A stretch of DNA of 64,000 bases from Paenibacillus macerans (GCF_023715465.1 NZ_JAMBOE010000002.1:391104-455103); one strand, 5' to 3'; shown: positions 18,173 to 27,129, counted from the stretch's first letter. The notes: generated by a model from the sequence alone, not told the origin. Numbers and translations: made by a program.

Positions 18173-18571
18173 TTATTTGCTGGAAAACAGGCTTTTCATC
18201 AAGGAGTAACCGCTGAGCAGCCCTATAAAGAACAACTGTACCTGCCCCACCCATTGTTGATACCCGGTGATGCGGATTTGGTTGATATAAATCGTTATCA
18301 GCGGGTACAACAGCAGGATGAGGCTGGGCAAAAATACGAAAAAGAACAGCGGGCGGTGCAAGCTTTTCCGGCGCGGCCATCCGCTCAAAAAGCTCAAGTA
18401 TAGTCCGAAAACAAAAGAATAAACGATATCCCCCAGCAAGCTGTAGTCCATTTTGTACAACGTGCCGGTCTTTTGATCCATCATGTGGGTAAACTGCTGT
18501 CCATAATACACAAGCACGATCGCCCCAACGATCCAAACCAAATAATAAAAATATCCTTTCGAGTTGTTCAT
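18173..18571 (-). CDS. Four-TM hypothetical membrane protein
   Basis: A 132-residue protein with hydrophobic segments at about 8-24, 45-62, 74-96 and 106-126, short loops and a basic loop PRRKSLHR. It resembles other small membrane proteins of unknown role in Firmicutes, but I cannot name a family. The start is preceded by TAGGGGAATG. It converges with chrA, with only 25 bases between stops. Confidence 0.65.
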   Translation of the reverse strand: MNNSKGYFYYLVWIVGAIVLVYYGQQFTHMMDQKTGTLYKMDYSLLGDIVYSFVFGLYLSFLSGWPRRKSLHRPLFFFVFLPSLILLLYPLITIYINQIRITGYQQWVGQVQLFFIGLLSGYSLMKSLFSSK

Positions 18572-18740
18572 CGCTTCATTCCCCTATCAGTAAGTATTCT
18601 AAGAAGCGTCATATGCGGGTCACTCAAATTTTATCACAAATCCGGGCGGGGGCGTTGAACTAAATGATCGTACGGCAGAGGCGGCCGGGTGAAATGTTCT
18701 TTCGGAATTCAGGGTTAATTCGTCGTTGAAAGGGTATCCA

Positions 18741-18827
18741 TTAAAGAATAAAAATGTCCAGGCTCGCCTGTCCGGTAATATTGGTACCAGCCAGCGTATC
18801 GAGTACATAGATGTATGCGTATTTCAT
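18741..18827 (-). pseudogene. Truncated start of a DJ-1/PfpI-family gene
   Basis: A 28-codon reading frame begins MKYAYIYVLDTLA, the usual N-terminus of a DJ-1/PfpI (type-1 glutamine amidotransferase-like) protein, then diverges and stops. Its ATG overlaps the stop of the upstream winged-helix gene (ATGA) and is preceded by AAAGGAGG, so it was once the second gene of a coupled pair. The rest of the expected 190-200 residues is missing before 18571, so I read it as a deletion remnant. The family call rests on 13 residues only. Confidence 0.45.
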
Positions 18828-19933
18828 AGGTATCCTCCTTTTGTCCCGTTCTCCTCGATAGTCACTTGAGATACAGGCAGATGAACAAATTCGCCGTACC
18901 GCCGGGCCGCCTCGATAACGCGCTCTTTCCTGCTCCCCAACGCAGTGAACGGACGGATCACGATATCGATTCCGCTCTTTTTGACCGTTCGTTTCCAGGT
19001 TCCTGCAACCTCGCCATCAACAACAAGCATTGGCATAAAAACGCCGTTGTTGCCGGGAACAATCAACGGAGCGTAGTCTGGATCCACCACAGCGCTCCTG
19101 TCTTTATAGCCAAGCAAATATTCGTCATAACCCGGCAGCAAGCAAATGATGGAGTCCTCCACGTTTACCTCGGCGTCATCCGGGCCCATCCAGTAGTCAA
19201 CGCCTTCGATTTTTTCCGAATAGAGCGTTTTTTGTACCGACTCCAGTCCATTCCGTGCCTCCGTGATCGTCAGCCCCGACCACCAAGCAAAATCATGAAG
19301 CGTTGCAGGTCCATGTCCGGTAAAAAAACGTCGCGCCAGCTCTCTAAGCGATTCCTCTGCGGAAAGCTTGTTTTGGCGATAAACCCAATTTTCCAGCAAC
19401 ACGAAGGTTTGCTGCTTCCCCTCCATGGGCCCCAGACATATCAGGCCCGTCTGCGCCAAGTGCCACAACAAATGATAACCGCGCTGTTGTTTGGTGTCGA
19501 TCCCGGCATCCTCCAACAATTTCATCAAGTCCGGACGAGAGAGCCGCTGCTTTTCTTTCAATGCGCCGTAAATGATCTTTTCGGATTGGGTTATCCGCTT
19601 CGGGTCAAGCTCGAGCTGCTCCAGTCTGCGTTTATCCTTGGCCAGGATCCGGGGCGTGAGCAGTTTGAGCATCCAGTTCAAATCTTCCGCAGGCACAAAA
19701 TGCAGAGTACCGCGCATAGCCCAGGTAAGTATAATATGTTTATCGGCTATAGCCTGTTCGATCTCTCCGGCGCTCGCGTTCTGCATGCGCAGTCCGATCG
19801 CCCATAGGGCTTGCGCATAATCCTGCGCCTGTAATGCACCCAATCTTCTGGCCACGTCGCTAGGCGTTTTCTCCTTCAACCAGGCAATACGTTGGTTACG
19901 CAGCCGGCGATAAGCTATTTCTTTGTTTGCCAT
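18824..19933 (-). CDS. Winged-helix protein of the AlkZ/YcaQ-like (HTH_42) family
   Basis: A 369-residue protein of the family that includes the DNA glycosylases AlkZ and YcaQ. The QxQ catalytic-type motif is seen in LGALQAQDYAQALWAIGLR (about residues 32-50). Other family blocks are TWAMRGTLHFV (about 70-80), HGPATLHDFAWWSG (about 208-221) and LLPGYDEYLLGYKDR (about 265-279). Relatives excise crosslinked or alkylated bases, often protecting producers from DNA-damaging metabolites; other members are uncharacterised. It is the only intact gene of a coupled pair whose partner (DJ-1/PfpI-like) is truncated. Confidence 0.82.
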   Translation of the reverse strand: MANKEIAYRRLRNQRIAWLKEKTPSDVARRLGALQAQDYAQALWAIGLRMQNASAGEIEQAIADKHIILTWAMRGTLHFVPAEDLNWMLKLLTPRILAKDKRRLEQLELDPKRITQSEKIIYGALKEKQRLSRPDLMKLLEDAGIDTKQQRGYHLLWHLAQTGLICLGPMEGKQQTFVLLENWVYRQNKLSAEESLRELARRFFTGHGPATLHDFAWWSGLTITEARNGLESVQKTLYSEKIEGVDYWMGPDDAEVNVEDSIICLLPGYDEYLLGYKDRSAVVDPDYAPLIVPGNNGVFMPMLVVDGEVAGTWKRTVKKSGIDIVIRPFTALGSRKERVIEAARRYGEFVHLPVSQVTIEENGTKGGYL

Positions 19934-19974
19934 TTCTTTACCTCCAAATCATTTCAACGCTGTCTGCCAATATA

Positions 19975-20582
19975 TTAATGTGCGGGAGCAGGATTGTATT
20001 GTAAATTTTCTCCCTTTTGCGGATCAGAGATCGGCACATGGCTAGGATGATTGCTTCTCTTCAAGCGATATTCCGTTGACGTAAGGCCGGAAAAAGCCCT
20101 GAATTCTTTAATAAAATGCGCTTGATCATAGTAACCGCAGGTTAAGGCTATATTCAGCCAGTCCGCTTGCTTCGTTTGTCTTATAAGATGTACGGCCTTT
20201 TGAAACCGCATGAGACGGGAAAAACGTTTGGGTGTCATCCCGAGCGGTATTCCAGCAGAGCAAATTCAATTGCCGAATTCGGTCGGCGCGAGCAATCGAT
20301 GCGGGCTAACAAATGGTTTTCAAGAATGTGAAATCGTTCAGTCACTGTGGAGGCATACAGCAGTTCATCACGCAAGTTGGCCGCACCTCCCCCCCACAAA
20401 TTGTCCAAACCGATGATCAAATCAGTAGCCTCATAAGAGGATGCTTTTAACAAAGCAGAAGCACGGCCGGGTCTGAGCTGTACGCCGATCATCAGCCGCT
20501 CATTCGAATTCTCCATCACAAAATAATCCGATTGGGGACCGCAAATGACGGAAGGTCCCAATACATAAGTCTTGTATAACAT
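19975..20582 (-). pseudogene. Degraded AraC-family regulator
   Basis: Two overlapping frames together resemble a DUF6597/AraC regulator. The first (20582-20235) carries sensor-domain sequence MIGVQLRPGRASALL and ends FALLEYRSG. The second (20238-19975) starts MTPKRFSRLMRFQKA and continues with the last AraC helix CGYYDQAHFIKEFRAFSGLT. The N-terminal part of the sensor domain and the first HTH helix are missing, and the frames are offset by an ATGA overlap. So there is a truncation, an internal deletion and a frame change. Confidence 0.7.
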
Positions 20583-20819
20583 GATTACGTTTGTTTGCGA
20601 CTAGAACGAACTCCCTTTAAAGAACAGCCGCATCCTCCCTGTTGGAAATTTTTATTTTTAGTCTGATAATAACACCTTTTTCACTAGCGTTGCATAAACC
20701 TCACATAAATTATCGAGAGGACAAGAGTTCCACTTATATAACGTTTAACCTAATCATCAGTGCTTGACAGTCAAGCCGGCAACTGACCGTGGCCTGAAGC
20801 GAGACTCGTGATCCGGGGG

Positions 20820-20886
20820 CTTTGCACGATTATCCCGTTTGATCGGGTGACTTGGCTTCCCGAACTAGAGGGATAATCGTGCAAAG
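20820..20886. repeat. Inverted pair of the 17-mer CTTTGCACGATTATCCC
   Basis: CTTTGCACGATTATCCC at 20820-20836 and its exact reverse complement at 20870-20886, 33 bases apart. The arms could form a long hairpin or be the ends of a small mobile element. Single copies occur at 1359, 2823 and 21295. Confidence 0.8.
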
Positions 20887-20915
20887 TGATTTGGAGAGAC
20901 AACACCCCCTATCTC

Positions 20916-20950
20916 CGTCATCTTTTATTTTGTTAAGCACTGCTTTTGGT
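20916..20950. repeat. 35-base direct repeat, left copy
   Basis: Begins CGTCAT and includes ATTTTGTTAAGCACTG. It matches 21366-21400 at about 30 of 35 positions. The pair brackets the DUF6809 remnant and repeat copy 2. Confidence 0.65.
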
Positions 20951-21047
20951 CTTGAGCCTATATAAACGTTGCCTTATGACGAAAAAAGCCTGTTCCTACT
21001 TAGAGAAAGCAGAAACAAGTTTTGGGTATATCGGATATATCCCGAGT

Positions 21048-21195
21048 TTACCTTAAATCATACAGAAGTTCTTCCTTAGCCGCATATATTTCCATCATCA
21101 TATCCGCCCCAAGCTGAAACCCGTTGATGAAAGTGGCTGTGGCATATATCGACTCGATACTGACCACGCAAATCGAGCATTGCTTACGTCCGTTC
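21048..21195 (-). pseudogene. C-terminal fragment of a DUF6809-like gene
   Basis: The minus-strand frame ends ATATFINGFQLGADMMMEIY followed by AAKEELLYDLR and a stop. This resembles the C-terminus of the short DUF6809 proteins common in Paenibacillus. Upstream the frame runs into dispersed repeat copy 2 near 21197, so the first two thirds of the gene are gone. Probably disrupted by the repeat; function unknown. Confidence 0.5.
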
Positions 21196-21196
21196 T

Positions 21197-21351
21197 TTTT
21201 TTCAAGCCGAAAATCTTTCCTGAACCGCCTCATTTTTTTCCTTATCTCTTTTTTCTTTATCCCGTACATTTGCCCCCTGCCCCCCTGAACAAAAGGGATA
21301 ATCGTGCAAAGCAGCATGCAGGGACACCAAGACACGAACACTATAGACAGC
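21197..21351. repeat. Dispersed repeat, copy 2 (inverted, partial)
   Basis: Reverse complement of the right part of copy 1 (about 1308-1505). It shares GGCTGTCTA, GTGTCTTGG, the 17-mer (here 21295-21311), a GGGATAAAGAAAAAAGAG-like A-rich stretch, GAGGCGGTTCAGG and the GGCTTGAAAAA end. Confidence 0.75.
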
Positions 21352-21365
21352 CACTTCAGAGCCAA

Positions 21366-21400
21366 CGTCATAATTTATTTTGTCAAGCACTGATTTCGGT
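21366..21400. repeat. 35-base direct repeat, right copy
   Basis: Partner of 20916-20950: CGTCAT, then TTTATTTTGTCAAGCACTG. Confidence 0.65.
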
Positions 21401-21458
21401 TTTCTGCAAGTTAGTTGCAGAAACCGGCCAATTATCCTCTAGGCGTAAGGTGCTTACG

Positions 21459-22055
21459 TTATTCTTCGATCAGTTGAAGCCGAGGCCACAAACGCATCCA
21501 CTCTTTGGCTATCATTCGCTGCCTAAACGCCACGCTGTCCCGGAAGTACGGGCTTTGCCGAACCTTCAGCGAGAGCAAGTCGTCCAGCCCCAATGGCGTA
21601 AGAAGCTCAATATCGACCGCAGTATGCAGACGAACTCCCACCGCAGTGGCCGTTTCGGGCCAATACCGCATCGCGTCTGCAACCGAACGATACGGCACTT
21701 TCTCCCCGTTTCGCAAATGCATGCGTGCCTGGTTTTTGACCGACCAATTCCGCAGCGGGCTGCGCGCTATTAATGCGGCTTCATATTGTTTTTCCGCCGT
21801 CTCGTCCAAGCACTCGGGGTCATAATACAACACGTCCATGTCGTGCAGCGGCGTTCGATGAGTGTAACCATGCAGCACATCCCACGCGAAATTACGTACG
21901 TAACCGGCGGCGATGCAGCCTTGCGGCAGCCCTAGTTCGGCCACCACCCGCAAATCCTCCAGCATTTCCGGCTGTTGCAGGATCGCTTCCCGTAAACCTG
22001 TGGCATCGTTCATCGCGGGAGAACCCGATTCATATTTTGGATAATGTATGATCAT
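21459..22055 (-). CDS. Nucleotidyltransferase-like protein (NTP_transf_6/COG3575)
   Basis: A 198-residue protein of the COG3575 nucleotidyltransferase-like family. It shows GCIAAGYVRNFAWDVLHGY (about residues 46-64), then the acidic HDMDVLYYDP motif (about 71-80) that would bind metal, and DIELLTPLGLDDLLSLKVR (about 147-165). Family members adopt the DNA polymerase beta-like fold; their substrates are unknown. It follows the Fsr-type transporter by four bases on the minus strand and is probably co-translated. Start at 22055 has only a weak ribosome binding site. Confidence 0.8.
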   Translation of the reverse strand: MIIHYPKYESGSPAMNDATGLREAILQQPEMLEDLRVVAELGLPQGCIAAGYVRNFAWDVLHGYTHRTPLHDMDVLYYDPECLDETAEKQYEAALIARSPLRNWSVKNQARMHLRNGEKVPYRSVADAMRYWPETATAVGVRLHTAVDIELLTPLGLDDLLSLKVRQSPYFRDSVAFRQRMIAKEWMRLWPRLQLIEE

Positions 22056-22059
22056 GGTT

Positions 22060-23283
22060 TCACGCCCCTTGCAGCGTTTTATCCTTAGGCAGCAGCACCG
22101 TCAGCAGGCCGATCAGCGGCAGCAGCGAGCACAACTGCATAATAAACAGAATGCCGGTCTGATCGGCGAAATTGCCGAGTACCGCCGAACCGAGTCCACC
22201 AAGGCCAAAGGACAAACCGAAAAACAGACCGGACACGAGCCCTACTTTCCCCGGCAGCAGTTCCTGGGCGTACACGACGATGATCGAAAAGGCGGAGGAC
22301 ATGATCAGTCCCGCAATCACGACAAGCACGCCGGACCAGAATAAGTTGGCGTAGGGCAGCAACAGGGCGAACGGCGCCGCACCAAGAATAGACACCCATA
22401 TGACATTCCGCCGTCCGTAACGATCCGCCAGCGGCCCGCCGAAAAACGTACCGACCGCGGACGCCGCCAAAAAGGCGAAAATATACCACTGCGCTGCTTC
22501 TTTGGTTACGCCGTAATGGTCCATCAGAAAAAACGAATAAAACGTGGAAATGCTGATGGAATAAACGTTTTTGGAAAATAACAACAACACCAGGATGGCA
22601 ACGGCCAGTACCACTTTCCCCCGGCTGAGATTGGCATTGTGCACAGACTCGGTCTTAGCGGCAGTCTGCCGTTTACGGCGTGGCTGCAGATCCTGGGCGC
22701 CGTACCATCTCGCTACGAAAAACTGAATGACGATTGCCGCCACGGCAGCCAGCGTAAACCACGCGACGCTCGCCTGCCCCAGCGGGATAAAAATAAGCGC
22801 GGACATAATCGGCCCCAGGGAAGCGCCGATATTCCCGCCGACCTGAAAAATCGACTGGGCTAGTCCTCTTCGGGGTCCGGCTGCCAAATAGGCGACGCGC
22901 GACGATTCCGGGTGAAACACTGACGAGCCGATGCCGATGGATGTGACGGCCAGCAAAATCAGGCCGTAGCTCGGGGCAAACGCCAGCATGACGATCCCCG
23001 CCAGGGTAAAGCATACGCCAAGCGGTAAAATATACGGGCGCGGCCGGACATCCGAATACAAACCGACCACCGGCTGAAGCACCGAGGCCGTCATATTCAT
23101 CGCGAAGGAAATCCAGCCAATTTGGCCGTAAGACAACATAAGCGAATCGCGCAGAACCGGAAACAAGGCCGGAATGGCCGATTGCATCGTATCGTTCAGC
23201 ATATGGACGATACTGATGGCGAACAATATCGGGTAGACCGTTAAAGCGGGTGAGGCGGGTTTCATAGCAGTTGTCTGATTCAT
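22060..23283 (-). CDS. MFS transporter, fosmidomycin-resistance (Fsr) type
   Basis: A 407-residue, 12-helix exporter. N-terminal SIVHMLNDTMQSAIPALFPVL and the block GIGSSVFHPESSRVAY in helix 4 are hallmarks of the Fsr family (FHPE motif); GGPLADRYGRRNVIW is the second-half inter-helix motif. Relatives pump out fosmidomycin and other small molecules, but the natural substrate is often unknown. It lies between an aldo/keto reductase upstream (14-base gap) and the nucleotidyltransferase downstream (four bases), so the three probably form an operon. Confidence 0.88.
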   Translation of the reverse strand: MNQTTAMKPASPALTVYPILFAISIVHMLNDTMQSAIPALFPVLRDSLMLSYGQIGWISFAMNMTASVLQPVVGLYSDVRPRPYILPLGVCFTLAGIVMLAFAPSYGLILLAVTSIGIGSSVFHPESSRVAYLAAGPRRGLAQSIFQVGGNIGASLGPIMSALIFIPLGQASVAWFTLAAVAAIVIQFFVARWYGAQDLQPRRKRQTAAKTESVHNANLSRGKVVLAVAILVLLLFSKNVYSISISTFYSFFLMDHYGVTKEAAQWYIFAFLAASAVGTFFGGPLADRYGRRNVIWVSILGAAPFALLLPYANLFWSGVLVVIAGLIMSSAFSIIVVYAQELLPGKVGLVSGLFFGLSFGLGGLGSAVLGNFADQTGILFIMQLCSLLPLIGLLTVLLPKDKTLQGA

Positions 23284-23297
23284 CGTCCGCTAATTCG

Positions 23298-24140
23298 CTA
23301 AAAATTGAAATTGTCCGGGTCCGCCCCGAACCGCTTGTTTTGATTTAACCTGTCGATCGCCCGAATGTCCCCTTCGCTCAACGCAAAATCGAATATATCA
23401 GCGTTTTCGGCGATCCGCTCCGCGCGTACGGATTTCGGAATCGTCACAACACCGACCTGGAGATCCCAGCGCAAAATGACCTGCGCCGCCGTTTTGCCGT
23501 ATTTCGCTGCGATCTCCCTTAACGTCTCATGATCAAGCAACTGGCCCTGCCCCAGCGGCGACCATGCTTCCATTTGAATGCCCTTTACATGGCAGTACTT
23601 CAGCAGTTCTTTTTGCGTTAAGTACGGGTGCAGTTCGACCTGATTGACCGCCGGAACGATCTTCGCATCCGCCAGCAAATCCTCCAGATGGTGGATTTGA
23701 AAGTTGCTCACCCCGATCGCACGCACCTTACCTTCCTCGTAAATCTTTTCAAGCGCCCGCCACGTGTCCTTGTATTTTCCCTTGACCGGCCAATGCACCA
23801 GAAATAGATCGATATATCCAAGGTTCAGTTTGCTTAGGCTTGTTTCGAACGCTTGCAGCGTTGATTCGTAACCTTGGTCGCTATTCCACACCTTCGAGGT
23901 AATGAACAGTTGATCCCGCGTCACCCCGTTTTCCTCCATCGCTTCCCTTACTGCCTGGCCGACTCCATCTTCGTTGCGGTACAAGGCCGTGGTATCAATG
24001 CTGCGGTAACCGGCGCGAATCGCCGCTTTGACCGCCTGAATCACTTCTTCGCCCTCTTTGGCTTGATAAACTCCCAGACCGAACCAGGGCATTTCTACTC
24101 CATTGTTTAATGTAACGGTATCCTGCAAGTGATTAGGCAT
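23298..24140 (-). CDS. Aldo/keto reductase (YvgN/YtbE-like)
   Basis: A 280-residue NADPH-dependent reductase with a TIM-barrel fold. It shows the AKR catalytic set: Asp in [11 protein letters not shown] (about 49), Tyr a few residues later, Lys in FITSKVW (about 83) and His in LFLVHWP (about 115). The cofactor region is [13 protein letters not shown]. Bacillus relatives reduce methylglyoxal and glyoxal. First gene of a probable operon with the Fsr-type MFS and the nucleotidyltransferase. Confidence 0.9.
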   Translation of the reverse strand: MPNHLQDTVTLNNGVEMPWFGLGVYQAKEGEEVIQAVKAAIRAGYRSIDTTALYRNEDGVGQAVREAMEENGVTRDQLFITSKVWNSDQGYESTLQAFETSLSKLNLGYIDLFLVHWPVKGKYKDTWRALEKIYEEGKVRAIGVSNFQIHHLEDLLADAKIVPAVNQVELHPYLTQKELLKYCHVKGIQMEAWSPLGQGQLLDHETLREIAAKYGKTAAQVILRWDLQVGVVTIPKSVRAERIAENADIFDFALSEGDIRAIDRLNQNKRFGADPDNFNF

Positions 24141-24295
24141 CGGTCAATCCTCCTTTAAATCTTGAGATGGTCTTATTTTCCGTATCTCTTATTATGGCGG
24201 ACCGTCAGGAGAATTCCAATCGTTTTCTTCATAAATTAAAAATCGGCGCTTGACCGTGGGATAAGTGAGATAGCGTAAAAGCGTACGAAAAAAAT

Positions 24296-24560
24296 CTAAC
24301 GGTTGCGAGCGACGCTATTTGGGTAAAAACGAACGGGTACAAAATGTAACGGGACGAAAAAATAAGGACAAAAAATGTCGTTACTCCGGCGATATCCGTC
24401 CATTTGGGAGAAATAAAGGCAATTTACGTCGCTATTTTCCCCAGCCGCGAGGAAATGCCCCCGATTTGGCCATACATAGGAAAATAAGTACAAAAAATGC
24501 TGCTAATGGGGATGAACATGGTAGGGTTCCGGATAATAAGTACATAAAGAGTCGCTATTT
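24296..24560. repeat. Degenerate intergenic repeats (TCGCTATTT / AATAAGTACAAAAAATG)
   Basis: CGCTATTT occurs near 24311, 24430 and 24551, and AATAAG(G/T)ACAAAAAATG near 24362 and 24484, with a shortened AATAAGTACATAAAG near 24536. The units alternate and are degenerate, with no coding signal. They fill most of the gap between the aldo/keto reductase and the sigma factor and may be part of a genome-wide repeat family. Confidence 0.6.
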
Positions 24561-24621
24561 TGAACACCGGTGGTAGTCGTTTCGTTTCAAGCCGGTCGGA
24601 ACCAATCTGTAAAATCAAACG

Positions 24622-24653
24622 CGAAAAAGCCGCCCGGCAAAAGCCCCGGCGGC
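24622..24653 (-). terminator. Terminator of the ECF sigma factor gene
   Basis: GCCGCCCGGC (24629-24638) pairs with GCCCCGGCGGC (24643-24653); on the minus strand the stem is followed by TTTTT. Confidence 0.8.
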
Positions 24654-24688
24654 ACACAGCTATTGCGCACATTAACGCGATTATACAG

Positions 24689-25180
24689 TTACGCCGTTTT
24701 GCCGGCGCCACGCAGCTTTTGGCGGGCCCGGTACAGCAAAATTTTGAAGTGGGACAGTGAAATCCCCATCAGATCGGCGGATTCCTGATAGGAGAAGCCG
24801 TGTATGTCGTACAGCAGCACCGCATGCTGCTGGTTGGGCGCCAGCACGGCAAGCAGGGCGTACAGTTCCTTGCGGCTCTCCTGTCCCAGCACGCGTTGTT
24901 CCGGCGTGTCATCGCTGGCGTAGCCGTAGAAAAATTCATTTTCATAAGACGAGGACCGGTTTTCTTTGCGCAGCTTGTCGATGTAGGCGTTATGGGCCAC
25001 CCGCAGCAGCCACGCTTTGGCCTTGCGCCCTTCCGCTCCGTCCAAATGCTTGAGCGCCCGGCAGAATGTCTCCTGCATCAAATCCTCCGCGGTGTGATGA
25101 TTGCGGCACATACTGTATAAATAGCGGTAAACGTCGTTTTTATATTCACGATAAAGAAGATCCATAGATCGGGTTTTCAT
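24689..25180 (-). CDS. ECF-type RNA polymerase sigma factor
   Basis: A 163-residue sigma-70 family protein with only regions 2 and 4. Region 2 covers YREYKNDVYRYLYSMCRN and DLMQETFCRALKHL (about residues 10-45); region 4 covers GFSYQESADLMGISLSHFKILLYRARQKL (about 128-156). It would redirect RNA polymerase to a small regulon. No anti-sigma gene is adjacent: repeats and a terminator follow downstream, and a two-component system precedes it by 128 bases on the same strand. It may be controlled by that system or by an anti-sigma factor elsewhere. Confidence 0.88.
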   Translation of the reverse strand: MKTRSMDLLYREYKNDVYRYLYSMCRNHHTAEDLMQETFCRALKHLDGAEGRKAKAWLLRVAHNAYIDKLRKENRSSSYENEFFYGYASDDTPEQRVLGQESRKELYALLAVLAPNQQHAVLLYDIHGFSYQESADLMGISLSHFKILLYRARQKLRGAGKTA

Positions 25181-25307
25181 CTTTTCCCCTCATTTCTATC
25201 CATTGAAATTTCGGCAGCGTCCCGTTTCGTGCCGGCGCTTGCTTGGTTCCATCGTTCATTATGAAGGTTAGAGTTTGCGTCCCGTCTAAGAAATTGTTAA
25301 GTTTTCC

Positions 25308-26429
25308 TTAAGAAATTTCTTCATTTTTGTTAAACGATTCGGAATTCTGTGGCAACCGTACGGTAAACACCGTGCGGTATTCGTTGCTGTCCGCCGTTAT
25401 GGTCCCCTGGTGGAGGTCGACGATGTGCTTGGCGATGGCCAGGCCGATCCCCGACCCGCCGGTGTGCGACGCCCGGGATTTTTCCACCCGATAGAAGCGG
25501 TCGAACAGATGCGGCAAATCGGATTCGGGAATCGGATCCCCGTAGTTGGCCACTTCGGCAACGGCCTCCTGCCCTTCCATCCAGCCGCGAATATCGATAT
25601 ATTTTCCCTCGTGTCCGTAGCGGATCGCGTTAGTGATCAGGTTCTCGTACACCCTTCTCAGCTTGTCCCCGTCCGCATGAACGTAAAGATGCCGCCCCTG
25701 CAAATACAACCGGCATTCCATGCCGCTCTCCTGCAGCTGCCAGCCGAAATGGGCGATGATTTGATCCAGCATTTCCGCCAGATTAATCCTTGTTTTCTGC
25801 AGCTTCATCTCCTTGTTCTGAAGCCGCGTAAACTCAAACAAATCCTGGAGCAGCTGCTTTAGCCGCAGCGATTCCTCATACGCCATGTTGACATAATAGC
25901 GCAGCTCGACTTCATCGCGGTAACGGTCTTGATCGATCAGGCCGAGATAACCGGTAATCGAGGTGAGCGGCGTCCGCAAATCATGCGATACGTTGGTGAT
26001 CAGCTCGTTTTTCGTTTGCTCCGCCCGGCGTTCCTCCTCCATCGACGTTCTTAAGCGCTCAACCATGCGGTTGATGTCGGTGGCGAGCTGTCCCAGTTGG
26101 CCCACGTTTTCCACAGGTATTTTCCGTACGGAGCCTTCCTCGATCTTATGCACTTCTTCAATCAGCAGCTCGAGGTATTTTTTTTCGTGGCGCCGGACGC
26201 TGCGCCGATAGAAATACAGCGCGAACAAGAGCAAAATCGGCACTCCCGCCAAATAATAAGCCAGCGGAAAGCCGATGTTGCGATTGATCCAAACGATAAA
26301 GGTATTAACCGACATCTCCGGATACAACACGTAAAACAATCTGGCCAGCAAAATAAGCAGCAGCAGCGAAATCAGCGAAGCGACCGTCGTCCAAAACAGC
26401 CAGGTCAAAAAGCGCAGGCTAGCCTTCAA
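25308..26429 (-). CDS. Sensor histidine kinase, VanS-like
   Basis: A 373-residue membrane kinase with two TM helices (about 8-30 and 52-72) and a very short external loop. A HAMP-like linker precedes the phospho-acceptor box NVSHDLRTPLTSI (about 147-159). The ATP-binding domain has NLITNAIRYG (N box), then DLPHLFDRFYRVEKSR and GGSGIGLAIAKHIV. It pairs with the OmpR-type regulator upstream, overlapping it by 11 bases. The small loop suggests sensing within the membrane, as in cell-wall-antibiotic sensors; the signal is unknown. Confidence 0.88.
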   Translation of the reverse strand: MKASLRFLTWLFWTTVASLISLLLLILLARLFYVLYPEMSVNTFIVWINRNIGFPLAYYLAGVPILLLFALYFYRRSVRRHEKKYLELLIEEVHKIEEGSVRKIPVENVGQLGQLATDINRMVERLRTSMEEERRAEQTKNELITNVSHDLRTPLTSITGYLGLIDQDRYRDEVELRYYVNMAYEESLRLKQLLQDLFEFTRLQNKEMKLQKTRINLAEMLDQIIAHFGWQLQESGMECRLYLQGRHLYVHADGDKLRRVYENLITNAIRYGHEGKYIDIRGWMEGQEAVAEVANYGDPIPESDLPHLFDRFYRVEKSRASHTGGSGIGLAIAKHIVDLHQGTITADSNEYRTVFTVRLPQNSESFNKNEEIS

Positions 26430-27129
26430 TTTTGTAGCCGACCCCCCACACGGTACGGATCAGCTTCTCTCCGTCCATCTCTTTCTCCAGCTTGTCGCGC
26501 AGGCGGCTGATATGCACCGTTACGGAATTGCTGCTCTCCAGAAATTTATCTTTCCAAATGAGTTCAAAAATTTCATCCGAACCGAACACCCGGCCAGGAT
26601 GACTGGCAAGCAAATACAAGATGCCGAATTCGATCGGCGTCAGCTTCAGCGGATTCCCGTCCACCGCAGCCGTATGCGTCTCCCTGTCGATCTGCAGCGA
26701 GGCGATCCTGATCATATGATCCTGCGGCGCCTGCGCTTGCACGGACGATTGCGCCTGAGCAGCGTACGAGGATCTGCGCAGCAGCGATTTCACCCGGGCG
26801 ACCAGCTCAAGCGGATTAAACGGCTTAACCATGTAATCGTCCGCTCCGGTCATCAGGCCCGTAATTTTGTCCATATCGCCGTCTTTGGCGCTCAGCATCA
26901 GAATCGGCGTCGTGCGGGTCTCGCGGATCTTCAGGCAAACGGAAATCCCGTCGAGGCCCGGCATCATGATATCGAGAATGACCAGATCGATCGTCTCGCG
27001 CTCCATCATATCCAGCGCCTTAAGCCCGTCCCCCGCTTTTACGACATCATATCCTTCGTTTACGAGATAAATTTCAATCAGTTTAGCAATCTTATCGTCG
27101 TCGTCCACAATTAGAATTTGTTTGTTCAT
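26419..27129 (-). CDS. OmpR-family response regulator, VanR-like
   Basis: A 236-residue regulator. The receiver domain has the acid pocket DDDD (9-12), phospho-acceptor Asp in VILDIMMPG (about 54) and Lys in MVKPFNP (about 104). A winged-helix DNA-binding domain (about 135-236) shows LTPIEFGILYLLASHPGRVF and VTVHISRLRDKL, ending GVGYKIEG. It is coupled to the kinase downstream by an 11-base overlap. A second two-component pair lies 115 bases upstream. Confidence 0.9.
   Translation of the reverse strand: MNKQILIVDDDDKIAKLIEIYLVNEGYDVVKAGDGLKALDMMERETIDLVILDIMMPGLDGISVCLKIRETRTTPILMLSAKDGDMDKITGLMTGADDYMVKPFNPLELVARVKSLLRRSSYAAQAQSSVQAQAPQDHMIRIASLQIDRETHTAAVDGNPLKLTPIEFGILYLLASHPGRVFGSDEIFELIWKDKFLESSNSVTVHISRLRDKLEKEMDGEKLIRTVWGVGYKIEG

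Larger units (their letters stand above)
20583..21047. other. Gene-free, repeat-rich intergenic stretch
   Basis: Contains an inverted pair of the 17-mer (20820-20886) and the first copy of a 35-base direct repeat (20916-20950) that recurs at 21366-21400 with about five mismatches. No gene is seen. Confidence 0.55.

Noticed and set aside
24296..24560. CRISPR array
   Set aside because: Units are degenerate, unevenly spaced and lack constant repeat and spacer lengths; no cas genes are present.
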